A stretch of 64,000 nucleotides of DNA, taken from the NCBI GenBank assembly GCA_023014485.1, contig JAJOZX010001077.1:310001-374000 (forward strand), read 5' to 3'. Below, in pieces: positions 11,372 to 21,991 of the stretch; position 1 is the stretch's first letter; every line of letters begins with the position of its first letter. The notes beneath the pieces were generated by a model. The model had not been told where the DNA came from. It did no database searches and saw nothing but the letters and a program-made list of their open reading frames with translations. Made by a program: the position numbers and the translations under genes. Origin of the DNA: Bathynomus jamesi. Its lineage: Eukaryota > Arthropoda > Malacostraca > Isopoda > Cirolanidae.

Positions 11372-12243
11372 TTAAATTATTAAAGGGTCATAGAGTTTAA
11401 ACCCACAAGTTCTTAAAAATTCCTGAGTTTCTTGAGTTAGTTTATTATAATATACATACAAGAGTATATCTTCTAATTCTAATTTTTGAGTTTGCATTAA
11501 ATTTATGGTAGAGTGCATATCTGCTTGAAAGTCATGAAGTGATTTAAAATTTTTGGTTATTATGGATTTAGTTAAAAGGGATTTTATTATGGAGAATTTA
11601 ATTTGGCCTGGTGTTGCATAACAGCCCTCCAACTGCTGCCATGCTTCTTCATAAGATGTTTTACTTTCTTGCATGCAGTTTATTTGAATGGCAGGGTTTC
11701 CACTCAAATGTTGTTTTAGGTAGGCAAATTTCTCTTCTTCGGAAAGACCTATGTTATCATAAATGTTTCTGAATGAGGTCTTAAAGTTTTGAAATTTAGA
11801 GGGATTTCCATCAAATGGTAATATTTGAAGCTCAGGAATTTTAGTACTTATTCTTAGTTTAGGTTTGGCTTCGGCATTATTTTCTTTTTTAGTTGTTAAT
11901 GCTTGTATCATTTGATCTATTTCAAAGTGGTAATAACTATTTTTTTCATCTAGTTTTCTTGTTTATCCTCTGAGAAGCCTTCGGAACAAACATACATTCT
12001 AAGGATTTCCTCGTCTAAATTTTGTAACTTGTCCAGTTGTGAGGACAAAAGCCGAGCATGTGAATTTTTTTGTTCCTCAGTCCAATCATCCCATCTCTCT
12101 TTGATTGTAGCTAAAAGTTTAGTAGCTGAGGTTCTGATTGCTCCCCTCCTTTTTACCAGTTTACTAGTTTCAAGTGCTTCCACATCACTTCCCAACCAGG
12201 TCTCCATACTTTTTCCACGAGTGGCTTCAGTTTGATTAGCCAT
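11372..12243 (-). pseudogene. BEL-1 gag, N-terminal and capsid-like region
   Basis: Two open blocks in different frames, 12243-11950 and 11911-11372. The first starts at ATG with a polar, helical protein. The second matches the DUF1759 gag region of BEL/Pao elements: PELQILPFDGNPSKFQNF, then a helical stretch with YLKQHLSG and AWQQLEGCYATP. The role is assembly of the particle around the RNA. One frameshift separates the blocks and a stop lies at 11372. Confidence 0.8.
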
Positions 12244-12385
12244 TTTTAGGTTTATTATAAATGATATTTATATTTAAATTTTCAGATTATGTAAAAAATT
12301 TAATTCACTGGATTTAAAACTATTGTATCAGAATTAAAACAAAAAAAGGGTAACTAACTTCTCGACTGCCCACCCGGGGGCGCCA

Positions 12386-13385
12386 TATTGAAAAATTTAT
12401 TATTTAGCTTGAGAGAGATTATTTTGATTTAGGTGTAGTATTAAGGTTAAGTTTACTTTAAATAGACTCGGTAATTATAGAAATAATAATGGCCTATTTA
12501 GACACTGTCAACACAGCTACAGACTTTTTCACTGTAGGTTGCAGTGGTTTTCAGGTTAAATTTGGTCAGCAGCCAGATTACTAACTATGGTGAAGCTAAA
12601 TTCATCAAAATTAATTTAGACTTACCAAAAATGAAGTTGCCAGTTGAACGTTACCCTTTCAGTTTCTAACTGATTCATAAGTTTCATTTAGTTTCCAGGT
12701 TTTTTAATTTTCGTTGTTAAGTTTTAGGTTATTGTTTAACACACTGCTAGGTTATTTATTTGTAGGGGCTATTTCCCAGACCTAGGTTTTGCAGGTTAAG
12801 TTAGGCTAGGGCTGGATTGCCCTTAAGTTTTTGGTTTTAAAGGTTTAAGGTTTAGAAGGTTTTATTTAAGTTAAGTTAGGGCTATATTGCCTTTAGGTTT
12901 TAATAGGGGCTATAACAGCCATTTAATTATTGAGTTAGGGCCGTTGTAGCCCGGTTCGAGTTTCGTCTAGGTACCTAGTTTTCTCTTACCTTAGTTATTT
13001 TCTTTAACTTACTTGCACCTAGTTCTGATAGGCCTCTATTTAGTTAAACATGGGTTTTGATTAATTGCAGTGGTTATTAATTAAGGATACGGTTTAATTA
13101 AAGGTTGTTAGGTTTGAAGGTTGACTCAGTTTCCCGGTTTGGGTAACCACGAGCATTTTAATTTTTTTTGAGAAAAAAGGGCCCGCTTCATGCGGTCAAA
13201 AATTTTCAAGACTGGACAAAGCTCCGTTTTTCTTTATCCCAGAAACTTTTTTTTTTCCTTCTTTTTGTTAATTAGGGAAACCCAACTTCACTAGTTGGTT
13301 AGAAACGAGGGTTTTTATTTTTATTTATTTTGTTTATATTTTATTTGGAAATATATGCGGTTATTTCTAACCACTTTTTTCAACA
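12386..13385 (-). repeat. 5' LTR of BEL-1
   Basis: 1000-bp LTR; the minus-strand reading begins at 13385 next to the ACGTC target copy. The likely promoter for the element lies here, but no TATA box or start site was assigned. Confidence 0.9.
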
Positions 13386-13462
13386 ACGTCAGAGAACTTT
13401 CTTTTCAACTCACAGAACAAAAGTATAATGAAAAAGGGTCGAAGAAAATGTGTAACCAAACA

Positions 13463-13548
13463 GACATAGATTTCGAGGTTGTTAGAAAGTTAGTTGGTTG
13501 GCTATGACATAGATTTCGAGGTTGTTAGAAAGTTAGTTGGTTGGCTAC
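13463..13548. repeat. 43-bp tandem duplication in the MULE 5' region
   Basis: GACATAGATTTCGAGG and the following bases occur twice in tandem (13463-13505, 13506-13548), upstream of the MULE gene and close to the BEL-1 junction. Confidence 0.8.
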
Positions 13549-13866
13549 GACAGCACAGCACCCAAACCTTCCAATTTATTTGGGATATGTGGTGTCATAG
13601 TATTTTTCCAAATAAACTGGAACGCAGTAGTACTGTACTGTCGTATTTTACGACAGTAAACACCACACAAAGCATATTTCCTCTTATCATAAACAACTAA
13701 AATTTGGGTCCGAGTCAAGTTTAAAGCAAAAGAATTTATTCGAAAAAATGAAATATTGTAGCCCTGAAAAATCCTGGCGCTGAATCGTTTGGCGCTGAAA
13801 TGGCCTTGCGCTGAAATGGCCTTGCCCTGCGGTGCTGAAACGGCGGCGCTGAATCGTACCTAACCC

Positions 13867-13875
13867 ATTGAGGAA
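13867..13875. repeat. Right 9-bp target duplication of the MULE
   Basis: Second copy of ATTGAGGAA, at the junction where LINE-A coding sequence resumes. Confidence 0.85.
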
Positions 13876-14330
13876 GTACAAGAGTTTAAGTATTTGGGTC
13901 AAACTATTACCAGCTCCTTGAGTGATGACTCGGATATAAGGAAACAATCTCGAAGCCTGTGTGCTAAAGCGAAAATGACCAAAGGAACTTTCGATTCTGT
14001 ACAAGTAAAGCTAAAGACACTCATACTTTCTGCAGTAATATATACGGACAGCAACTCTGGGTGAACTATAAAAAAAGTTCTGGCAGAACCCTAAATTTGC
14101 TGTACAACAGGTCTTTTACACTCTTACATAAATTACCCCCGAGATGCTCAGCTTCGCAAATGTTTGCTACCCGCAATGTTCCGAGCTTCCCGGAGGTAAC
14201 AAGACGTGCTCAATACAGTCTAATGCAAAGAATTAAAAAATCAACCAACCCGATTATCCAAGCTATCCATGAGTCCTGCCATTTATCCTCTAAGCTATGG
14301 AATTCTTGGTACGAAAGCGTCTGTCTGTAG
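13876..14330 (+). pseudogene. LINE-A reverse transcriptase, C-terminal part
   Basis: After the MULE and its second target copy, LINE-A resumes with EVQEFKYLGQ and continues through the C-terminal region seen also in LINE-B at 27920-28420. The two copies are about 95% alike by eye. Small indels near 13975 and 14025 break the frame. The 3' untranslated part follows to the CATTTT-repeat tail. Confidence 0.75.
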
Positions 14331-14470
14331 CTCCACTTAACTTCGACATTACAGTATTATTTCTAATCAATTATACATATTTCTATCCTTAGTATATGAA
14401 CTGTCATTGTATTAATAATATTTGTCATATGGACTATAGTCTGCCAATAAACCTTTTCATTTTCATTTTC

Positions 14471-16926
14471 ATATATACACCAGGACAAGGGGGGCACAAG
14501 AGAAGACCAGGAGCAAGCAAAAATATTCACGAATAACACGACTTCATTGCTGATATAAAAATAACCCCAACCATTATCTCAGACCACAACTTAATCGAGA
14601 TATCAACAAATATGACGAAAGTATTAAAAGACAATACACATATTGAGGGAAAGAAGCAAATTTGGGGCCTTTAAATTAAACTCCAAAGCTATAAATTGAG
14701 AAGCAATCAGATCGCACATGGCCCAAATAGAATGGAGAACAATTTTCGAGAATAAAACAACTGAAGAAATGCTAACAACCTTGGAAGAAAAAACGCTGAG
14801 GAATTTAGAAAAATATGCTCCGAAATCACAGCCAAAAGGAAAGAGGAGCTGGCTAGAGAGGCAAAAAGAGAAGACTATTCCGCAAAAGAAAGAGAGTGGA
14901 GGCGAAGTTAGGCAACTGCGGAGAAAATGACAGGAAAGTAATACAAGAAAAACTGGAGGGTATCGATAGGAAAATACAAGCCCTGATTAAGGACCATACA
15001 GAGAGGGAAGAGGAAAAGGCGGTAGAAGCAATAAAGGAAAATCCAAAATACTTCTATAGCTATGCAAAAAGGAAAACAAAAACGCGCACTGCTATTGGGC
15101 CCTTAAGGCCGAGAAATAATGAACTAACCGACGATCCAAAAGAAATATCTGAAACATTGAGAGCCCAATATAAATCAGTTTTCAGTACTCCAAAAATGAC
15201 AAAGCGATTTTTGACATAGATGCATTCTTTGAAGAGGAATTGCAAGGAGAGTATATAACAGACTTTGATTTTACCCCAGAAGATGTAGCGAGAGCTATAG
15301 AACAAATGAAACCACATTCAGCTGCAGGTCCGGACAATTGGAACGCATTATTGATTAAAAACTGTGAAAATGAAATATCTACACCTTTATACTGGATATG
15401 GAGAAGATCCCTAGACACTGGGGAAATACCGAGCATCTTGAAAAGAGCAAACATTGCCCATATATATAAAAGGAGGGGACAGATCTCAAGCAAAGAACTA
15501 TAGACCAGTGTCATTGACGTCCCACCTCACCAAAGTATTTGAGAGAATAGTTAGAGAGAAAATTTATGATTTCCTGGAGACACGGGAAAGATTCAACGAA
15601 AATCAGCATGGATTCCGATCAGGTAGATCATGCCTATCACAACTAATAGAGCACTACAACAATATCCTAGATGCATTGGAAGGCAATGACAACTACGATG
15701 TTATATACACAGATTTTGCTAAAGCTTTCGATAAATGTGACCATGGTATAATAGCACATAAAATGAAATACATGGGAATAACAGGCTAAGTAGGAAAATG
15801 GATCTACAACTTCCTCAGAGAACGTCTGCAGGTCGTCAAAATTCAAGGTATATCATCATCAGAATCGGAAGTACGCAGCTCAGTACCACAAGGGACAGTA
15901 CTGGCCCCACTCCTGTTCATTATCATGCTAACAGACAAAGACAGCGGAGTAAACAGCAACAGTATAGTAACATCCTTTGCAGACGATACAAAGATCAGCA
16001 GAAAAATCAGCGATGTAAATGAAGTGGAGGCCTTGTAGAGGGACACGAACAAGATATACAAATGGTCAGAAGACAATAACATGCCATTTAGCACCGATAA
16101 ATTTCAGCTCTTGAGATATGGTAGAAAAGAGGAACTTAAACAGACTGCATATTATATTCCAGATAGACAGGAAATTCAGAGAAGCACGAAAGCGATCGAT
16201 CTGTGGGTAGTAATGACAGATGATGCGAAATTCGAAACACAAAATCAGATAGCGATAAATAAAGCAAAAAGAGTCGCGGGACAGGTACTAAGAACGTTCA
16301 AGAGAAGGGACAGGACAGTAATGATTTTCCTGCTAAAAACACTGATTATACCAAAACTTGAATACTGCTCAGTTTCGACGTCCCCATATAAAAAGGAAGA
16401 AACTAATAAACTAGATAAAACGCAAAGACATTTCACAGCCAAGATTGATGGCTGCAAAGAACTCACCTACTGGGAAAGACTACGTAAATTAAATCTGTAC
16501 GCCCTGGAAAGAAGAAGAGAGAGGTACACCATAATCTACATATGGAAAATGATCGAGAAAATGGTACCAAACCTAAAACTAAACCCAATTACCATTCAAA
16601 CAACACTGGAAAATAGGAGAGACAGAATGTGTAGTGTTCCTAAATTAAAGGCCCGACAAGGGACCTCCTCAACATTGAAGGAAAATAGCTTGGTTGTCAG
16701 GGCCCTCAGAGGGCCAAGACTTTTCAACCAGCTTCCAAAGGACCTCAGAAACGTAACGGGGGTCAAAGTTGAAGTTTTCAAGAGAAGACTGGATGCCTGG
16801 CTCAGGACGGTACCAGATGAGCCGGGCGTGCCGCCTGGCTATGTACGGTGGAGAGCGCAAGAAAGCAACTCGCTCTTCCACCAAGCCAGACCTAGAGACG
16901 GGGCCACCAGCTTGACCTCCGTGTGA
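14471..16926 (+). pseudogene. LINE-1 ORF2: endonuclease tail and reverse transcriptase
   Basis: This continues the ORF2 polyprotein. The endonuclease tail at 14480-14620 includes the SDHNLIEI motif. The reverse transcriptase follows: NYRPVSL (about 15495), QHGFR (15605), the first catalytic aspartate in YTDFAKAFD (15710), VPQGTVL (about 15880) and the catalytic FADDTK (about 15975). A C-terminal thumb/connection region spans 16081-16926. At least five frame breaks occur, for example near 14490 (a run of six G), 15220, 15475, 15790 and 16035. The last 281 codons are open. The element is dead as read, although several shifts are single-base. Confidence 0.75.
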
Positions 16927-16961
16927 AGAGAGACCAACGCACGAAACAACATAAGGTTCAT

Positions 16962-16962
<1 letters not shown>

Positions 16963-17010
<48 letters not shown>
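16963..17010. repeat. (TA)n microsatellite
   Basis: About 24 TA units between the LINE-1 3' end and the mariner-like element. Confidence 0.95.
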
Positions 17011-17012
<2 letters not shown>

Positions 17013-18004
17013 GGTGGGCCAAAAAAAGTGGAGACCTCGAACTTTGGCTGTAAAATCCAGTTATGATCAGATTTCAATATTTTTCCACACCCCACAACTA
17101 AGTAAATTTCCTATACGGAGAGCAGATTTCAAAGAAAACTTATGAAAATTACGGATTTATTGAACATTTCTTTATGCCACTGGAAATTCTCCATTTACAC
17201 TACTACTGCATTGTCGGGTCGGCATAAAAAAAGGGGGACCTTTTAAATCCTTCATATCTCGGCAAATACGGTACATAGAACCATGAAATTTTAATATGTT
17301 AGTACGAGGTAATTTTATGGTCCTATATGCCATATTTTAGCATTTTAGCCGAGAAATTGGATTTATGGCGAATATTCAGGAAAAAATCTTGCTAATCATA
17401 GGTTCAAGATGATAATTAAAGCTATTTTAATTAACGTAAGCCAACTGCAGGAGGTTTGGACAAGCTTCTCAAGAAAATCGATAAAACAGGAGATATCAAA
17501 AGAATACCAGGTAGCGGTATTAAATTTGGCCACCAAACACTCCTGATTTAAATCATGTCGATTACGGCCTTTGGGAAAATTTGTCACAGAATTTATCGGG
17601 TCAAAGTAAATGTCGCTCATTTACGACAGCTTCTGAAAAAATGGGATGAGCTAACACGAGAACAAATCAATAAAGCCAAAGATGAGTTCTGTCCTAGACT
17701 GAAAAAGGTTGTAGAAGTTCGTGGTAAACGTAGCGAGCAGTTTTTTTAACATTAAGGTAGCACCATATGTGAGTACTTTGTAACTTTTTAGCTGCACATA
17801 CAATGCAGTAGTAGAAATGGAGAATTTCCAGTGGCATGAAGAAATGTTCAATAAATCCGTAATTTTCATTAGTTTTCTTTGAAATCCGCTCACCGTATAG
17901 GAAATTTACTTAGTTGTGGGTGTGAAAAAATATTGAAATCTGACCATAACTTTGGATTTTACAGCCAAAGTTCGAGGTCTCCCTTTTTGTTTTGCCGGGG
18001 CCAG
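17011..18004 (+). mobile_element. Internally deleted mariner/Tc1-like element with about 200-bp inverted repeats
   Basis: The left end (CGGGTGGGCCAAAAAAAGTG, then GAGACCTCGAACTTTGGCTG) is mirrored at about 17785-18004. The paired arms of roughly 200 bases include TTACGGATTTATTGAACAT and GGAGAATTTCCAGTGGCAT. TA dinucleotides flank the ends. Between the arms is a short transposase remnant. Right-arm limits are uncertain by a few bases. It lies directly upstream of LINE-B. Confidence 0.75.
17450..17749 (+). pseudogene. mariner/Tc1-like transposase remnant, centre deleted
   Basis: Two ends of a DD(34-ish)D transposase are joined. At 17452-17515 the sequence reads GLDKLLKKIDKTGD then PGSG, the helix-turn-helix linker seen in mariner N-termini. 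At about 17540-17575 it reads PDLNHVDYGLW, the motif carrying the third catalytic aspartate. It continues in a shifted frame (17555-17749) with HLRQLLKKWDEL and FCPRLKKVVEVRG, the usual C-terminal end. The region with the first two catalytic aspartates is absent, so this is a deletion derivative that could move only with help. Confidence 0.7.
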
Positions 18005-18005
18005 T

Positions 18006-18685
18006 ATAAGGCGGCCATAAGGCGATGTAAACAGGAAGAAGAGTCTATTCGAGCATCAAAAGCCTGTGAAGCTCGCATAAATAACGATAATAAATTTTGG
18101 AAATTTGTTAAGAATCAAACGGGTGTCAAAAATGTCCTCCCTCCGACAATCGATGAGGTGTCGGGGGAGGATGAAATTGCAAAGTTGTGGAAAAACCACT
18201 ACTCTAACATTCTTAACAGCGTGAGTAGGGATAATCTTAAGATAGATTGCAGCGAAACAACTGTGGGAGGGACAATGGAAAATATTTTGATATCATTTTC
18301 TGAAGTAAAGAGGTTAATTAAAGAGTTAAAGACTGGTTCTGCGTCAGGGGTAGATGACTTATCGAATGAACACTTAAAATATGCAAATGACGTAGTATGT
18401 CTGCATATATCATTGCTCCTATCAGCCATGCTTGCTCATAGCTATATCCCTGCAGAGTTCATGAGGGTATATATCTTGCCCCTGGTCAAAAATAAGTACG
18501 GAGACACTCTGTCCAGCAATAATTACAGGCCTATTGCTGTCGCTTCCAGCTTCTCGAAACTACTAGAAAAACTCTTGTTACTCCGATTAAATGATTTCCT
18601 ATGGACATCTAATCAGTTTGGCTTTAAAAGGTCCCACTCAACTGACCTGTGTATCTATGTACTTAAAGAAACAATATCTAAATAC
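18006..18685 (+). pseudogene. LINE-B reverse transcriptase, first part
   Basis: Open through about 225 codons: an RRCKQEEESIRASKACEARI segment, NKFWKFVKNQTGV, SGVDDLSNEHLKYA, NNYRPIAVAS and NQFGFKRSHSTDL. The proline of NNYRP is intact here, unlike LINE-A, and the stop present in LINE-A at 2620 is absent. The frame is cut at ISKY by the hAT element. The coding sequence resumes at 27398. Confidence 0.8.
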
Positions 18686-18689
18686 CAGT

Positions 18690-18810
18690 GGTGGGCACCG
18701 TTAACCAAAAAGTTAACTTCGTTAACCGCTAATCCGTTAACCAAAAAGTTAACTTCGTTAACCGTTAATCCGTTAATTCGTTAAACATGTAACGGAAGTT
18801 ACCGATAAAC
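18690..18810. repeat. Subterminal GTTAAC repeats, left end of hAT-B
   Basis: A unit of about 37 bases built from GTTAACCAAAAAGTTAACTT occurs twice in tandem, followed by more GTTAA variants. Similar repeats lie at 27235-27380 near the other end. Confidence 0.8.
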
Positions 18811-18864
18811 GGTTAACGTTAACTTTTATAATAAAAAAAATGAAAAACACAATATATATATAAT

Positions 18865-19210
18865 TTAATTTTCCCTCTTCTTCTCGTTCTCCATTTTGTC
18901 CATGAGATGCATGTTGCCCTTCATGAAAATTAGCATATCAAAGTTTTCATCAGACAGGGATGATCTCTTGGCCCTCAGGATGTCCTTGCCCATAGAGAAC
19001 AAACGCTCCACTGCAGCACTGGAGGGGATGGCTGTGTTGAACTTGATGAACAAGTCCACCAACACTTGCTCACCCAAGAAGGCAGCATCTGTCAGCAAGT
19101 CCTTGGAGTTGGTCTCCAGCCAGGTCTTGACCAAGTTCTGGGCCTTGCCCTTGAGTGACCTGTGGCTTCTGCTGCTCTCTTTTGTCTGGATGACAGCACT
19201 GAAGAAGTCA
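18865..19210 (-). pseudogene. hAT-B transposase, C-terminal dimerisation domain
   Basis: The last about 110 codons of a hAT transposase: an SVIQTKES-like region, then LVDLFIKFNTAIPSSAAVERLFSMG and SSLSDENFDMLIFMKGN, the hATC dimerisation signature. The upstream coding part lies at 26753-26910 beyond BEL-2, and the glutamate run there reads directly into this block. The catalytic part is not visible anywhere in the element. Confidence 0.85.
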
Positions 19211-19214
19211 TCCT

Positions 19215-19929
19215 TGCGAAAAATGCTCTGTATGAATTGGTCCACAATTAACCCACCCCTTATATCTCCAGTCTAACTATAGAGTAGATCAAGTCTAGCC
19301 TAGAGGGGTCAGCCTAGAGATTCCGGAAATGGTCCAGAGCGGGCAGATAAATTGAGGTCCACAGTAGGATTCCTCACCAATTTAGGTTAGGGCAATCTAC
19401 CTTCACCGTTGTTAAGCTATGAGTTGATGCTGGGTCTTAGGCCACAATGTAGGCCTAACTTGTCTGACCCAGCTTAATTTAATGTGATTAAATTACTGGG
19501 TTAAAAACTCAATTAGTCACTTACTGTTAGTTATTGGAGTCTCCAAACTCCGGTTGTGTAATTGTCGAGAGCGTACTTGCCGGTGGGATCTTTTTCGTTG
19601 TCTGTTCTCCTCCCTTCACCGTTACGTCCTCTCGCCCCGTTGTTCGTTTTCGTACCCCTTTGTTCTCCTCTTCGCGGGGCTTTTTCCACCAGCGTTGTCT
19701 TGGTTTTTTCCTCGGTTGGTTGAGCGGTAATGTATCTCCATTACCGAGCACGCTCTTCTCACACAGTATATAAATACTAGTGTGGAGAATAACTCTGGTG
19801 AGCAACCAATTGGTTTCATCCACCCAGTTATTGACATAAAAGGAATTTAATAATTGTTAGATTAACTACCTACCTACTCAGTGAACCATTTTCGTTACCT
19901 CCCAACTACCCACTCATCAGTTTTCCATA
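19215..19929 (-). repeat. 3' LTR of BEL-2
   Basis: 715 bp, collinear with 26034-26748 without indels. Open frames inside it (19527-19823, 19534-19773) recur at 26346-26642 and 26353-26592 simply because the LTR is duplicated. Confidence 0.92.
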
Positions 19930-20167
19930 TACTGGGGGCCCCGGGAGATAAAAATTTTGGTGTCATTGTCACCAATTTTTATGTCTGAGTGTAGACTAGC
20001 TAACTATTTGACTGTAAATGTCTGTTAATGTGATTAACAGTGCCTTTCCTCACCTTCTCATGGAGAAGGTGTAGCATTTAATTAGAAGAGAAAATATACA
20101 TCCATAGGATGAAACTGTCTATGGTCTTTACCATAAGAAAAGAAAAAATGAAAGTTAGAAGATAAAA

Positions 20168-21694
20168 TTACAATTCCCCAGCATCTATTTTTTGTTGTAA
20201 AAATAGTCGCGCCTTTAATGCTGTTTGTCGCTGAGGTCTTGTGTCTGTCAATGTTGTAGTAGGATGCGTTACCACTCCTACTGTCAAAGGAATAGTTACT
20301 GGAAGTTCAGTGTCTCCAGTTGTTACTGTCAGTGGAGAAGGTTCTCCTAAGTCCATTGTTTTGGGTCCAGACTCTAAAGGGTACAAAAGAGAAATGTCTC
20401 TTGTTGTGTCACCCGTTGAAGTCCTTAATTTGACCACTCTTGTTACCCCGTCTGCCCCTGGTCTGAGTTCTGAAACTCTAGCCAGAGGCCAGTATTGTCT
20501 TGGAGTACTGTCATGTATGAGAACAAGGTCCCCTACCTTAATTGTGTCAGACCAATCCTTCTTAGTCATTTGTTTATGTCTCTCCCTTAGACCCATCAAG
20601 TACTCAGTTTTCCACTGTTTAATGAAATGAGCTTTAACTCTAGTTAAATGTTGTAACTTAGTCTGGAGTTCATTATGTCGTTGAGTCCAGTTTGGGTCTT
20701 CTGAAGAGTCTATATTGTAGTCCGACAGGAGACTAACTTGTTCTCCCCGAATCAAATGATTTGGAGTTAATGGTTCCGGGTCATTAATGTTGTCACTCAC
20801 ATAAGTGAGTGGTCTATTGTTAATGATGTTCTCAATCTCAGCCAGGAGAGTGAGTAACCCAAATAAGTGTATCTGTTTTTTGCCAATTGCTTTCTTCAAG
20901 CAATTCTTTACTGTTTGTATATTCCTCTCCCAGATAGAACCATACCAAGGAGAGGCAACCGGAATATACTTCCACTTTATGTTTGAATTTTGTATATATA
21001 ATTGTGTGATTTCATTGCTTAACAAGTCGTGGATGACTTGTTCACCAGCTTTGAAATATGTAGCATTGTCAGTCCAAACTGTCTTTGGTACTGAATGTCG
21101 TGCACAGAATCTCTTAAAGACAGCAACAAAAGATTCTGCTGTAAGGTCCTCCACAACATCCAAATAAACAGCTCGTGAGGCAGCACATGTAAACAGTACA
21201 ATGTACATTTTTTGTTCAGTGTCACCCACCCCTACAGTCAATGCTCCTGTATAGTCAATGCCTACAGTCTCAAAGGGTCTGTTGAGAGTAACTCTCTCCT
21301 CTGGCAAAGCAGGAGGATTTGGTTTCCTATAGGGCCTAGCATGAATACGCCTACATGTGACACACTCACTCAGGACTGTTTTAACAGTGATCCTTCCCTT
21401 GGGTATCCAATAAGTTTTTCTTAATGTAGTTAGTGTCTGTGGTACCCCCATATGATATACATCATTGTGTGTTTTTCTGATGATTAATGTTGTCAAATAG
21501 CTAAATCTAGGTAAAAGGATTGGATGTTTGCTTTTGTATGACAGTTTTGATTTGTCTAATCTCCCTTTACACCTTAGAAGGCCTTCCTCATCTCTGAACA
21601 AGTTTAGATCCACAACTACTGATGGTACAGGTTCTTTTGTTTGTTTCCCATTAGTTAAGAATTCTAACTCTTTATTGTACTTTTTGTTGTGCAT
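20168..21694 (-). pseudogene. BEL-2 integrase with DUF5641 domain
   Basis: 508 codons open in one frame. The zinc-binding HH-CC region has RKTHNDVYHMG and CVTCRRIHA. The core has the first aspartate in TVGIDYTGAL, second in TVWTDNATYF and glutamate in YGSIWERNIQTVK, followed by ITNSRPLTY-like INNRPLTYVSD. DUF5641 follows with GDLVLIHDSTPRQYWPLARV and LLYPLE. This is the most intact part of BEL-2: all three catalytic residues are present and no stop interrupts it. It is marked as a pseudogene only because the polyprotein upstream is broken as read. Confidence 0.88.
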
Positions 21695-21991
21695 GGCCTA
21701 TCCAGTATTTGGTTGCAACTTCTGTATAATTATGATTATTTTTATTTAGCTGTTTGTTAATTGTAGTTAAACAGTGTGAGCAAACCTCAAACAGTAGGCT
21801 GTGACCCTGACAAGTTTACTGAAATCAGAATACTGTTCATAATTAGTGATTGGTTCAACCTTTTCATTTGAAAAGATTAAATTTAATGTCAAGTTAACTT
21901 GTTCCACAGGCCATGGTCTGTATTACAGAGCCACTTAGGTCCCATAAACCAAGTTTTGTTTGACTTCAACAACTTGTAGGGTAAACTCTGG

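Larger units (their letters stand above)
5429..13385 (-). mobile_element. BEL-1 (local name): BEL/Pao LTR retrotransposon
   Basis: A complete 7957-bp element on the minus strand. Its LTRs (992 and 1000 bp) are flanked by a 5-bp duplication ACGTC at 5424-5428 and 13386-13390. On the minus strand the LTR starts TGTTGAAAA and ends CAATA. Inside, in the order gag, protease, reverse transcriptase, RNase H, integrase, DUF5641, lie the pieces of a BEL/Pao polyprotein. A primer-site candidate TGGCGCCCCCGG follows the 5' LTR at 12385-12374; the tRNA is not identified. A short GGGGGAA purine tract lies before the 3' LTR at 6427-6421. The polyprotein is split over all three frames. Confidence 0.9.
3222..13866 (-). 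mobile_element. MULE DNA transposon with FLYWCH-type transposase, inserted in LINE-A
   Basis: A Mutator-like element of about 2.2 kb net. Its ends are inverted repeats: GGGAATGGGACGGTTCAGCG at 3222 and, on the other strand, GGGTTAGGTACGATTCAGCG at 13866. Both contain repeated CAGCGCC / CGCCGTTTCAGC modules. The flanks carry a perfect 9-bp duplication ATTGAGGAA (3213-3221 and 13867-13875), the length typical of MULEs. The related LINE-B has this sequence once, uninterrupted (27916-27924). The element carries a broken transposase gene on the minus strand, a 491-bp MITE and the BEL-1 retrotransposon. Confidence 0.88.
1851..14470 (+). mobile_element. LINE-A (local name): second non-LTR retrotransposon, inserted in LINE-1
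   Basis: A 5'-truncated LINE of about 2.0 kb net, split at 3221/13867 by a MULE. It carries a reverse transcriptase and ends in a short tail built from CATTTT repeats at about 14450-14470, like the related copy LINE-B at 28519. A candidate target duplication ATATATA flanks it (about 1843-1851 and 14471-14477), but the low-complexity sequence makes the exact limits uncertain by several bases. Family: a non-LTR element with FADD-type (here YADD) reverse transcriptase. I could not assign the clade by eye. Confidence 0.75.
230..16960 (+). mobile_element. LINE-1 (local name): non-LTR retrotransposon split by a later insertion
   Basis: A non-LTR retrotransposon lies in two pieces, about 230-1850 and 14471-16960. 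The left piece has an ORF1-like zinc-finger protein and the start of an AP-endonuclease. The right piece resumes in the endonuclease and continues through reverse transcriptase to a stop at 16926. The endonuclease breaks off just after its GDFN motif, and the SDHN motif appears right after the interruption, so both pieces belong to one copy. Net length is about 4.1 kb. The intervening 12.6 kb is LINE-A and its passengers. The 3' end runs into a TA microsatellite. Several stops and frameshifts make it inactive as read. Clade was not resolved. Confidence 0.8.

Noticed and set aside
19527..19823. 98-codon open frame, repeated identically at 26346-26642
   Set aside because: Identity is explained by the duplicated BEL-2 LTR; no domain.
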